Origin: Drosophila miranda
Lineage: Eukaryota > Arthropoda > Insecta > Diptera > Drosophilidae
Reading direction: 5' to 3'
NCBI RefSeq assembly: GCF_003369915.1
Contig: NC_046675.1
Coordinates: forward strand, 30,194,001-30,258,000
Length of the DNA stretch: 64,000 bases
The notes under the pieces were generated by a model. The model did no database searches and was not told the DNA's origin. It saw nothing but the letters and a program-made list of their open reading frames with translations. The position numbers and the translations under genes are program-made. Within the stretch, counting starts at the first letter, position 1, and each line of letters starts with the position of its first letter. Shown in pieces: positions 50,789 to 62,236 of this stretch.

Positions 50789-51265
50789 GTCTTATAGTTT
50801 TTGGCAATGAAAATTATCATTTATGATAGCCTTTTGAGACTTTTGCGATATCTTTTACGAGACTTTTGCAAGACTTTTGCGAGACAAATGCGAGACTTAA
50901 CAAGAGACAAAACGCTCGCATTTGATAGAAATTGAAAGAAATAAAAATTCTTTTGTCTTTTAGTAATTGGCACTGAAAAATATCATTTATGATAGCCCGC
51001 AAATGATTCGTCTTGGGAGACTTTTGCGATATCTTTTACGAGACAAATGCGAGACTTAACAAGAGACAAAAAGCTCGCATTTGATAGAAATTGAAAGAAA
51101 TATAAATTCTTTTGTCTTTTAGTAATTGGTACTGAAAAATATCATTTATGATAGCCCGCAAATGATTGTTCTTGGGAGACTTTTGCGATATCTTTTACGA
51201 GACTTTTGTGAGACTTTTGCGATATCTTTTACGAGACTTTTGCGATATCTTTTCCAAAGTCGTTT
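50789..51265. repeat. Tandem satellite, period about 160-166 bp, with nested short repeats
   Basis: Three copies of a unit marked by TATCATTTATGATAGCC begin at about 50816, 50982 and 51141. Within each unit GAGACTTTTGCGATATCTTTTAC and GAGACAAATGCGAGACTTAACA occur as shorter repeats; the last unit ends in several copies of the first. Copies two and three are more than 90% alike by eye, so the expansion is recent. Confidence 0.85.
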
Positions 51266-54009
51266 GGTAGTCGTTTTTGATATAAAATAAATCTTCTGTC
51301 GACACGTAGACACAAAGCCGAAGGCACATTGCCGGACCCACACGAAGCCTTGCTGCTTTTTTTTTGGATTTGAAAGCGCACTTTTCTATCGTAAAACTCT
51401 CGCTTGCGAGCTCGCTTTGTTGGTTTGCTGGGTGTATACTGTCGAGTCATATACATATCTATGTACACATGCAGTCATGCATATGGCACACTATCGTTTA
51501 TTGTTTAAGGTACTTCCCGTAAGTTTTTCTTGTGGTTTCTCTGTTTTTGCTGGTACATATTTCTGTGGTTATTTCATTCATGTTTTTTTTTAGTGGCACA
51601 TTTGTGTCTTTTGCTTTTTCTAAATATGCGTTCTGTGGCTCCATTCTGCTAAGAACAATAGTAGTTAATTGGGTTTCAGTGGGTCCCGCATGTCCCTGGT
51701 GTTTTGGGAGTACCTGCCAAGAAGTGTGGGTCCTACAGAAAGGGTTCTGAGGGTGTCTCTTCTTCTAGCTATAAACTGCAGCTGTTATCAAAGCCTTTAT
51801 AGGGGTTTGTTTGGTGTTTTAGAGGGATAAGTGACCTTTTGGAGTCATCTGGAGACCTTCATCTTACGCTATTCATAAGTTTTACAGGTGCTTTTTATTA
51901 TAGATTTATTGTAAAGACTTTTATGAATGCAAACTAATATTCTAGGGGGATTTTGAAAGATTTTGAGTTAATCTTTCGTAATCCCTTTCATTTTTTGAGG
52001 TACCTTCTCATCTTACAGGGTTCTCTGACAATCAGTAGCAGATTTTCACGCAATTTGAGACATTCATTGTCAAAGTTTCGTACTCGTATTTAAAGATGTG
52101 TATCTCTAAGAAATCTTTGAAAATATTGAGACATTTATGGTCAAAGCTTACCATAGATATTTATGTGTTCTCCCAGGGTTTCTGCACTGATGTGGATTGA
52201 ATCCCGAGTCGACGGTTTATTAAGTTGTACTTTTATAAAGTATTTAAATGAATTAAAATTATGATTAACAATGTATTTTTATGTGCGTATAACTTTGGAT
52301 TATGTGGATCAATTGCCTTCTGGGTGTGAAGCTCGCGAAACTCTGGCACCGACTGACTCTCGCTTTCGCTGACTTGACTCTTGATCTCTACACTTAACCC
52401 TAAAAACCTCCTGCTGTCGTGATTTTTCTCTCTCTCTCTCTGCTGCTCAAAAAGGGTCTTGTTCAGTACTGGCGGCCACTATAGAATTTAAAGGAACTCC
52501 CTGTTTAACTTTAACTTTCTACTGATAAAAATGCACAACAATTTCATTTGTTTCCTGCGTATCAGTCAGCTCCACAAACAATACTCAGATCTGTTTCTTT
52601 CTTATAATTATACACTCTTACTTTATGTTATCAGGAAATCGTGCCCTTGAAGGCCAAACAGAATGAGGCGATTGTAGCTCATCTCTCCTATATTTTAAAT
52701 GTTACAAAGAACTAAAGCAATTGATATTGAAGGCGATCATCGTCTATAAAATTGTGTAAAATCATTATAAACTAGGCAAAAAAACACTCAATTGGGGGCA
52801 AAACCACAAATGATGGTATTTCCACTTGATAATTACTTGGATGCATTCCAGAAAGCCCCCACTTATGGAGTCGCCGCCGCAGCTGCAGCTGCCACTTCAA
52901 CACTTCCCTAGCCACAGGGGCATGCAAATAATAAAGAAAGAGCGAAGTCTGGGAAAAGCAAACAAACATAAAGAACAATTACACCGAAGCTTATCGGCCA
53001 ATTAAAGGCAAGGCGCGCGCTGCCGTCGAGGGGGCATAGAAATGCAAACACTTTTACCTCCGCATTCGATTGAATTCTACCTTATTTGCGGATCAGAAAT
53101 GCCAAAGTTCCAAATGCTGCAGCTGCCTTTTCCAGTGCATTCTTCTTCGGTTCTTTGGAGTTCTGTTCTAATTGTTGAACAAAATGCATTGGGGCATGCA
53201 GTACGGTTGTTGCAGTTTTTTTTTTGTTTTTTATATGCAATTGAACGCACAGTTTTTCAATTGTTCGGCGACAATTTGCTGCCTTGTGGCATAATTTATG
53301 CAACATTTGTGGAGAGACACAGACCCGTACCCGGAGATGTGAAGCCTGACAGGCCTGCTGACAATTTGAATTAAGTGTAGTTAATGTTGACAAACGTTCC
53401 ATCCAGCCATGGGAGAACAATGTTTCCCAGAGTTCATTGGGGACAACACCACCCCCCAGCTACCACCCACCCCTATGGCGCACCAACCCCTCTTCTAAGC
53501 GCTGAACATGGGTATGTATCCCCAAGTTGTGGAGCGGCGGCACTAGGCCGTCAAACATGATTGATGTGGGGATGGGGATGTGGATGCGGCATGGCATGGC
53601 ATGGACTGCGGCGAGTGCGAGATTAAGATAATCGACATTTGTATCATATAATTTCCACATGTTCCAACATCATCCGCACATTTGTGGCAGGAGAATGCCA
53701 GAGAGCTGCGGGTTAAGAGAAGTATTAATAAAGTCCGTAAAGAGTGCGGCGGAAATGGCTGGCCTAACAAGATCTATGGGAATCTGTGAAATGTGGGAAA
53801 ATATTTGGAAAATCCACCAAAAGATTGATTGATTCCTTCACGAGTTGATTCAGACTTTTACTCCTATTCCACCAGCTGCCTATTTGTCGGATGCTGTTTC
53901 GCTGTACAAAGGTTCTCATAAGCGAAAGGTTTACTCGGAGAAAATTACATCCATATTTAAAAGAAATATGCGGTCTTTACATAACAAGCATTAGGAGACT
54001 AAATAGAAT

Positions 54010-54400
54010 TCACTTTGGCTAAAAAAACAATTATTTAAAAAAAATTGTTAAAAAAAATATTACAAAAAAATTATTAAAAATAAATTATTAAAAAAATTAT
54101 AAAAAACATTATAAAAAAAATAAAATTAAAAAAAATATTAAAAAATAAATTTAATAAAAAATAAAAAAAAATTATTAAAAAAATAAAGTTAATAAAAAAA
54201 TACAAATATAAAAAAGCAATACAAAATTAAATTTTTAAATTACTAAAAAAATATTAAACAAAATTTGTTTAAAAAAATTATTAAAAACTTTTAAAAAATA
54301 AAATTAATAGAAAATATAAATATAAAAAAGCAAAAAAAAATTAAGTACAATAAACAAAGTTATTACAAAATAAATACTGCCCATAATTAATCGCTTCAAA
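54010..54400. repeat. A-rich low-complexity block
   Basis: About 400 bp of A-runs broken by TTATT or ATTA words. It lies 400 bp upstream of the nested secreted gene. No coding content. Confidence 0.9.
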
Positions 54401-54630
54401 ATAATTAAAATATATAAAATTTGCTGGAAATATATTTAAATTAAATATTTTCATATATTTATTTTAAATATAAAATAGTTTTTTAAATGAAATATTTTCA
54501 TATCATTGTCCGAATGTAAGTGAAAACACTTTCTCTTTTAAAATTTCCCCACTCAGAGCCAATCTATTGGTGTACATTTTTAGGTCCGAGTGTAAATATT
54601 ACAATTTCAGGGCTTTTTCTCTAGCTGCAC

Positions 54631-54638
54631 TTTATATA
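54631..54638 (+). promoter_or_regulatory. TATA-box candidate of the nested gene
   Basis: TTTATATA lies 164 bp upstream of the ATG of the nested TIL gene. A TATA promoter would suit a small, tissue-restricted secreted gene. No Inr was fixed with confidence. Confidence 0.4.
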
Positions 54639-54794
54639 GCGATACAAATCCTCGGTCCAACCCCCTCTTAAACGCTTCGATTAGTTCCATTTAATGTCGG
54701 ATTTACCACCACTTAATTTAGTTATTGAAAAACCATAAACATTAGCCATATTTCACATTCAACACACGGCAAAACCAGAAGTAGGAACTACACC

Positions 54795-55217
54795 ATGAAT
54801 ACCCCAGTGCTGTGTGCGATGATGGTCCTAATTTTACTGGAAGGATCTGCAGGCCATGGGCACAAGGAAGGCCGTTCGCTGGCGCAACCTCGAACAGACG
54901 GAGCAGCGGCCTGCGGTGAGAATGAGATCTACAGCTGTAGGGTCTGCTTTGAGCCGTCCTGCTATCAAATGCTCTACGACGACGAGCCCTGCCACGAGGG
55001 CTGTGTGATGGCCTGCAACTGCAAGCTGGGCTTCATACGCAAGAAGCTGGCATGCGTGGTCAAGGACGCCTGCTGTGTGGGCAATATTTGTAAGACTAGG
55101 AAGGAGATCGTCGTACGCGAGGCTTATATAAATGGTGTCGATCCCGACCGGAAGCTCTGGGCTGAGCCGCGAGATATAGTCGTTGAAGTTGCAATCGAAC
55201 AGGGTCTAGTGGCATAA
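54795..55217 (+). CDS. Nested TIL-domain cysteine-rich secreted protein
   Basis: An intronless frame of 140 residues inside the long intron. It has a signal peptide (MNTPVLCAMMVLILLEGSAG), a short charged linker and a domain of about 60 residues with 12 cysteines (ACGENE, YSCRVC, PSC, EPCHEGC, MACNC, LAC, DACC, NIC). The CNC and EGC spacings fit a trypsin-inhibitor-like (TIL) fold, common in secreted insect protease inhibitors. The 40-residue acidic/basic tail is unusual for the fold. It lies on the same strand as the host gene. The inhibitor role is inferred from the fold; the substrate is unknown. Confidence 0.8.
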   Translation: MNTPVLCAMMVLILLEGSAGHGHKEGRSLAQPRTDGAAACGENEIYSCRVCFEPSCYQMLYDDEPCHEGCVMACNCKLGFIRKKLACVVKDACCVGNICKTRKEIVVREAYINGVDPDRKLWAEPRDIVVEVAIEQGLVA

Positions 55218-55439
55218 ATAGAAATCGATATTTCCTTCCTGATTTGACACCTTTCGTGTGTTTTCGTGTTGTTTTTGTGCTTGTTTTTCGGGTCCACAAA
55301 ACACCACACAAAAGGGGAAAAACCACAATGCAAAATGAAAAAAGAAAATCAATAGAAACAAAAGCGGCTTAAGGCCTGGTACGGGCCTCTGTGTCTCTAT
55401 GGGGGTGGACCACAAACAATGGCCACGTACCACAACACT

Positions 55440-55492
55440 CACACAAGCAGAACACGCAGGACACACAGGACACTCAGGACACACAGGACATG
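55440..55492. repeat. Short tandem repeat GGACACACA
   Basis: Four to five imperfect copies of a 10-12 bp unit (CAGGACACACAGGACACT). Simple repeat downstream of the nested gene. Confidence 0.8.
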
Positions 55493-56379
55493 AAGATCTT
55501 ATCTGAGAAACAGGCAAAAGATACTTTCCTGCAAGACCTGCAAGACCTGAAATGTGTTAATAGAAATTAGGGGTTCTTTTGCTGCTTTCGGAGGACCGGA
55601 AATCACAGCGTGACTTGAATTTTAAAACTACATGTTTTTGAAGGTTTATATTTGTGTGTGTTTTTTTTTGTCAAAATCAAAGTTGTTAATTTTATTGAAT
55701 ATTTCCTACGTATGGCATACATAATTTTCTAAAAGAAAAAAGGAGAACCTAATCCATAGGAGGCGCCACAGTTCTTTGCGCCTCTCATGAATGTGAATGA
55801 GGATGAGTTTTATTCAATCGAAATAAGGTGGCTAGCTCTTTAAAGAACCCCCCCACATTTTTTCCATTCCAATTATTTTTCTGTGGCCTTTTCTCAACGG
55901 AAAAGAGCATTGACATTGCTGCTAAAATTCATTGGCAGACCATTGGTTGCCAATTTTAATTCTTTCTTTTTTTTCGTAGCTTCTTTCTTTAGTTGTTTTT
56001 TTTGAACCCGCATTCGTTTAGGCTCTCAAGTGACGACAAACGACTAAAAACTGAATGGCAAATGCCAGAACACAGGCCAGGCCACAGCCACAGTGACAGC
56101 CACAGTCATGCCACAGACACAGCCAGAGACAGAGTCCGGAGTCAGAGACCCAGGCCTCGTGGAGTCATCGTCACTCTTCGTTCCACTAAACTGCCTCAAA
56201 TGCCGCGTGACGCATAGAAATTGTTTTAATCTCCTGCTGCCCCTCATTTCAATACTCTTTCAAGTGAAACGCAATGTTCGGAAAAAGAGTAGGGGAGTTC
56301 TTGGTAAAGAGCCTTTCATTCATCTATTTTTACAGCAGCAAAACTAATGGTTGATATTTGATATAATTGAGGCGAAAGA

Positions 56380-57130
56380 TGGTATTAGTGATGATTTGAG
56401 ATACAGCTTAGATATGGTAAATATTTCTGAAAAATTAACTAACAGTTACAGGGAGATTTGCTTTATTAATTTGCTTAAAATATTACCAAAAAATACTAAA
56501 AAATTTACTGTAAAAAAATTTTCTGAAATACACTGAAAATATTCCCGCGAAAATACTGTAAATATTCGTGAAATATACTTCAAATATTTCTAAAAAAATA
56601 CTTAAAACATACTATAAATATCGCTGAAATATACTCCAAAGATTCCTAAAAAATATCCAAAATACACTACAAATATCCCTGAAATATACACCAAATGTTC
56701 CTGAAATTAACTGCGAATAACACTGAAATATTCTTGAAATATACTAAAAATATTCTGATAAATACTTAAAATATTCGCCAAATATTCTTACAAAATACTT
56801 AAAATATACTAAAAACATCGCTGAAATATACTCCATATATTATCGAAATATTCCTGTAATATACTTAAAATATTCCCGCGAAAATACTCATAATGTTCCT
56901 GAAATATACTTCAAATATTCTTCAAAAAGTCCTGCAATTTACTCAAAATATTCTTGAAATTTAACCCAATTATTACCAAAATATTCCTGAAATATACTAA
57001 AAAAAACTACCGAAATATATATCAAATATTTCTGAAATATACTCCAAATATTGTCAAAATATACTAAAATATACTCAATACATTCTTAAAACTCCAAATA
57101 TTATCAAAAATATTGAAAAAATACTGAAGT
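56380..57130. repeat. Degenerate minisatellite, unit about 21-23 bp
   Basis: Roughly thirty variants of CTGAAATATACTCCAAATATTC fill 750 bp. The units differ by point changes and small indels, so the array is old. No protein-coding sense. Confidence 0.8.
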
Positions 57131-57426
57131 ATCTTAAAAAATTACAATTTCTCGTTAAAAAAAACTAATAAAATCTATATGTAATAAGTCATAAGTTTGG
57201 CATTGTTTTAAATAGAATAAACCACACATTCTTTTGTTATTTGACAAATATTTCTTAGGAATAGTAGATAATATAATTTCTATGTTATTTTAGAAGTCCT
57301 TCTCTGTCACTTTTCTGTTCTATGAAGTTCTTTCCGGGTTCGTAAATTGAATGCTTTCATCCAAACCTCCCAACAATTGTATCCACAGTTCCAAAGTGTA
57401 TCTAAAGTTCGTTGCTCTTTTGGCCA

Positions 57427-57475
57427 TCTCTCCCTCTCTCTCTGTCTCTCTCTCTGTCTCTCTGTCTCTCTTTTT
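57427..57475. repeat. (CT)n / (GTCT)n microsatellite
   Basis: About 45 bp of CT dinucleotides broken by TCTGTC. Ordinary simple repeat. Confidence 0.95.
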
Positions 57476-60400
57476 AAGTTTTTTTTTTGTTGCATATATT
57501 TTGCATATTTTTTGTGCCTGCCGCCTGTCTGTCCCTCCTGCGGGGTCTTGACGCCTCGTTGGCCGCCCATTTGTCCAGTTTTCGTTGCCGTTTCGTCCGG
57601 GGTCTGTTCTGCATTTCCCCTTTGCCCCCCAGCCACTGCGCGACCGACACGCATTTAAGCACAGTCTGAATCGCATTCATATTCATGTGACAATTTGCAT
57701 GAGATACAATGCAGGGGGCCCCCATAATAGAAGTTGCCATAGAAACAGCCATTTCTTTTAATTTATGTCACCATTTAAATGGCAAACAGAACAGAAAGGA
57801 GACACAATGCCAGCACAGAGAGAGAGAGAGAGAGAGATGGAATATCCCCAATAAACGTGGTTTTTGTTTGATTAAGAAACTAAAGATTTCCCTGCAAGAC
57901 ACTTGAGGCGTAGGCAAAGGCCATTTACCCGTAACTTTTCTAATAGCCCAAAAAACTTTCCTGAAATTGTATCTCTCTCTCTCGGCACCTTTACGGGTGC
58001 CCAAAAGATCGCCTATCAAAGCCCACACGTGTCACAGAGCAGCAGAGCACCAGAGCAATTCAATTAACCCATGCCGGCACAGTCAAGTGGTAATTTGCTT
58101 AGACAACACACCGACAGACCCCCCCCACACACTTGCCGCTTGAGGCACACTCAACCTTCTGTCTACATTTCACCTTTTCTTGAGCATAAAACTAATTTTG
58201 AGCGACTGAAACATTAAACACAATTTTCAGGGCACAAAGGCAAGTGTGAGGGGACCCTGCTCTATGGGGGGATGTGTGTGTTTGTAATCCCAAATGAGGC
58301 GAAAGCCCAATTTCGAAGGCAAATGGGGCTCACCTTATCAATATTCATAACTTTTTGTTCCATGGGAAATTACTTCTCGTATCGCATCTTTTTGGAGAGT
58401 TGTTGTGGCCGTAAAACAGATTTATGCCTTAAGTTTATCTACCAAGACTCCCCCGACGATTGATAAAATTTAACACAAATTGACTGGGGAGGGGAAGTCC
58501 TTTAATTTAACGCCACGCCCCCGCCCCGAAAAAGAACTTCAATCTGTGTGCCAGCAAAGAAGAAAACATTGAATCAGCATAAAATCTACATTATGAAAAG
58601 CTTTTGGGGCTGGCTTTTCCAACGCATCGAGTACGAAAATTTTATTAAAATTACCCTGCCCGGCCCGGCCCTGTACGTCGGCCTCGTCCTACCTGAAACG
58701 GTGATAAAATTAATAGCCTACGCCTGGTTTACGACAGCAGCCGCCGCCAACGCACAAAAAAAAAAAAAATAGAAAATTGCCTCGAAAAATGGTTCAAAAA
58801 GCTTTTATTCCGGCACCGAGGAGTGCGGATAATTTTTAGTCCTTTAGTCTTTTGGCGGGGGGGTTGCACCCCGCCACTGTGCCTTTGATTGTCATCACGA
58901 GGCTTCATTTCATGGCGTGGCAGACACGAAAATATTCCAAGTAATTTCCAAGCTAAAATATGTCCCACGAATAGCCCCCGAATGGATTGGAGGCCTAAAC
59001 CAAGGACCATGGACCATGGACTATGGCATGTGGCTAATTTAGTTGGGCGCCGAAAAATGCTAACTGCTGGTTGCTCCATGGAAAAGAGATTGTATCCATT
59101 TTGGGTGGAAAGATTGGGCGTGGTTTAGGGGCTGTTTGGGGAGGCTGGAAAATGTAGATGCCTGGAAATTAAAGAGCAGAAAAAAGTTGGCTTTCATTTG
59201 CCTCGTTTTCCATTTAAATAATTTATTTTATTAATACAAATACAATTTATAAAACCCTTTTAAATAAATATAAATATTTAAAAATTAAATAAATCATTTT
59301 CTGTAAAACAAACGAAAGAAATCTCCCAAAACAGATCATCCTGTGAGCCCAAGCTTTTCCATTTTTAAATACAAATTTTTACTCCAATATTAAATACCAA
59401 AAAAATATAAAAAATGTAAACCACAAGCCACAAAAAAATTCCTCGCTGAACACAAGTATTTGTGTGCAAAAATTCAACCCCATTTACCAGCAATATTTAT
59501 TCCTTTTCTTTTGGGGTATTTTTCATGGCAGCAATAAAAAATTCATCATTTTTGTTACAAGTCAGTGAATCCTCTCCCCAGCAGCAGCAGGAGGTGCAAT
59601 CAAAATGGTTGGAAAAGCGGGAAAACCAATGGCAATTGACGCCAGGCCAGGGCTCCGTCCGCAAAAGTTTCCATTTTTAATAATTTCCATTAACTAAATA
59701 CTCGCTGAGGCCTGCAGTTCACGATGGTTTGCCATGACCTCCATCTGGAGAGGAAAAATCCCCAAAAAATGCAAGGGAGAGAGGAGTTTTAGATGCCGAA
59801 GCTGTAAGATACCCTAGAAAATGGGGGATTTTTATAGAAGATCGAACTTCTTTGAATAATTGTTGGTTTATCTTTAATCTTTTTTAATCGATGATTATAT
59901 AATACAGCTATATAATACAGTAATCCCCTGATCTCTGATGTTAGAACGGAATTTTTAGCTTCATTTTCTTGAGCTCTGTTCAAAAACACACAAGAGTTCT
60001 ACCCACCATTAATGAATACTTAACCATAGCTCTATAATATAGTAAACAGATCTTATACGTTGAAATTTATAGAGTTTTCAAACCTTAAAGAAGCCCATAA
60101 CCCAATGAAACTACAGAGCTTTCCATAGCAACAGAAAGACAGACAGAGGCACATTTCCATATCGATCAAGGGTTCCTTTTTGGCCAACAAAATCTGGGCC
60201 AAATCATAATTCCCCTCTCTCTTGAAAGGGTATCACAACTAGGAAAAAAAGATGAGCAAGGAATTGCGTAAGGAAATTTGCAGTTGTAGGAAATGCGGTG
60301 CATGCAGCGAGCGGCGTGCAACATGCGGGCTTGAGCCCAAAAGCCGGGCACCCTATGTGGGTCACAAATGTTTTTTGTGTGTGTGTGTATTGTTTGAGAG

Positions 60401-61199
60401 TGTGCCTGTGTGTGTGCGGGTTCGTGTTGAGAGCCAAAGTCAACATGCACTTGCACCACACGATATTACACATACGCCGCATTGTACGGCCACAGCAAAA
60501 CGCCTGCTGACTGGCAGCCAGGCAGGACTCTCCTCACTCGCCAAAGCCCCATTACCCACAGAAGTATGTTTCGGGTGGAGGGAGGGGTTTTTTAACGCCT
60601 TGCACTCACCGACACCCACCCCACATTCAAGTGTTTGACTTTTCCTCATTCAAAGCTTCGGCTTTCCACTTTCTTTCCTCCTTCTTCCTCTTCGTTTTTG
60701 GTTAATTTTTTGTAGTTTATAAACTCGTATATTTTTTGGGGCCAGAGAGAGAGAGAGAGAGCGAGCGAGAATAAGGTGCAAGTGCAAGTAATTGTTATAA
60801 TGGTCTCCGGGAATATTCATGTGCCGCATATTTGCTAGCACCTTTCTTCAATGCGGAACCATGCAGCACTTTCCTCCTCTTTCTCCCCTTGTCGTTTCGA
60901 GGCTTTCTGCTTCAATTAGCAGGCTGCCATAATTGTGGCTTACATCTCGCGTTTTTCTCGGCCTTTGGTGTGCAAATTTAACAAACAACGTGAAGCACGT
61001 GGAGGAGCAGGCATTAACAATAGCTAATTACCCGTCTCGTAAATTATGCAGTCGATAAATGTTTTTGGAAATCTGTTGCGGTAATCAATGTAAATGGACT
61101 CGGAAATGGGGCGTAGAATGCGATGAGAAAATGGAAGAAAGAGGGTAAGATATAAGGGGAAATAAAGAATTCATGGGTAGACCTTTTCGGAAGCAAATT

Positions 61200-62030
61200 G
61201 TTGTAATTTTATTATCAATAAGTCGATAATTCGATTTTAGATGAATAAGCGACAATAATGAATTGCCCAATAATCGATAAACTGATGCTAGAAAAGTCTA
61301 CAAGTCAGTAATCGATAAACTGGGGATCCTTTAAACTCCAAAGCATTCTTCGATGACTTCAATAATAGATAAATCAATTATCGATAAACTTATGCTTGAT
61401 ACATTTGAAATTCAGTAATCGATAAATCAACAAAATCTTCATAAATCTCCTGATCAATATTCGATAGATAAATTATCGTTGATCGGTTAGTAGATAAATC
61501 ATCGATAAATAGATAAATAATCGATACGAAGATAAACAAAATAATACAACTAATAAAACTAATCGATAAACCAATAATCCATAAACAGCCTTTAAATAAA
61601 TATTCGATAGATAAATTATCGATAACTTGATAAATCGTTAATAAAGATGTATACTCTATAAATGAATAAATACTCGATAGATAAATAAATAATTGATAAA
61701 ACTAATACAGCTAGTCGATTAATCAATAATAAATACTATAAGCTACAAATCAATATTCGATAGATCAATAATCAATAAATCGATAACTAAATAATAAAAC
61801 TAATACAACTCACTAATCGATTAATCTAGAATATACACATAGTTATCCAAATCAGTATTCGATTACTCAAAAAATCGAAAAATAAATAATCAATTTATAA
61901 AAAATCAATCGATAAAAACGTTGTGAATAAAAAATCATATCGAAAATATAATTTGCCTAAGAATCGATGAAAATCGAAGTATTAATCAAACATACCTATT
62001 AAAAATCGATAGAAAATCCTTGAAACTATC
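61200..62030. repeat. AT-rich array dense in CGATA / ATCGAT motifs
   Basis: More than a dozen copies of ATCGATAAA or TATCGATA-like words lie on both strands in 830 bp, mixed with AATCAATAA. CGATA is the core of BEAF-32 sites and TATCGATA that of DREF sites, so the array could be an insulator or boundary-like element. It may equally be a decayed minisatellite of TAATCGATAAAC. Confidence 0.7.
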
Positions 62031-62199
62031 GGTGCCACCTGCGCCCTCTCTAGGACGTTTAGGACAGAAAATATGTCCAATTGAGTACTGAGAAACAGAA
62101 TCAGAAGCACAAATACTCGTAAATGTAACCAATAAGCAAATTATGCGCATATTTAATGATCAACAGATGTAATCAGAATATTGTGTTTACTACGAGGTA

Positions 62200-62236
62200 C
62201 GGATCCACACGGATCCCCACGGATCCCCACGGATGC
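62200..62236. repeat. Short tandem repeat GGATCCCCAC
   Basis: Three to four copies of the 10-bp unit GGATCCMCAC in direct tandem. Confidence 0.9.
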
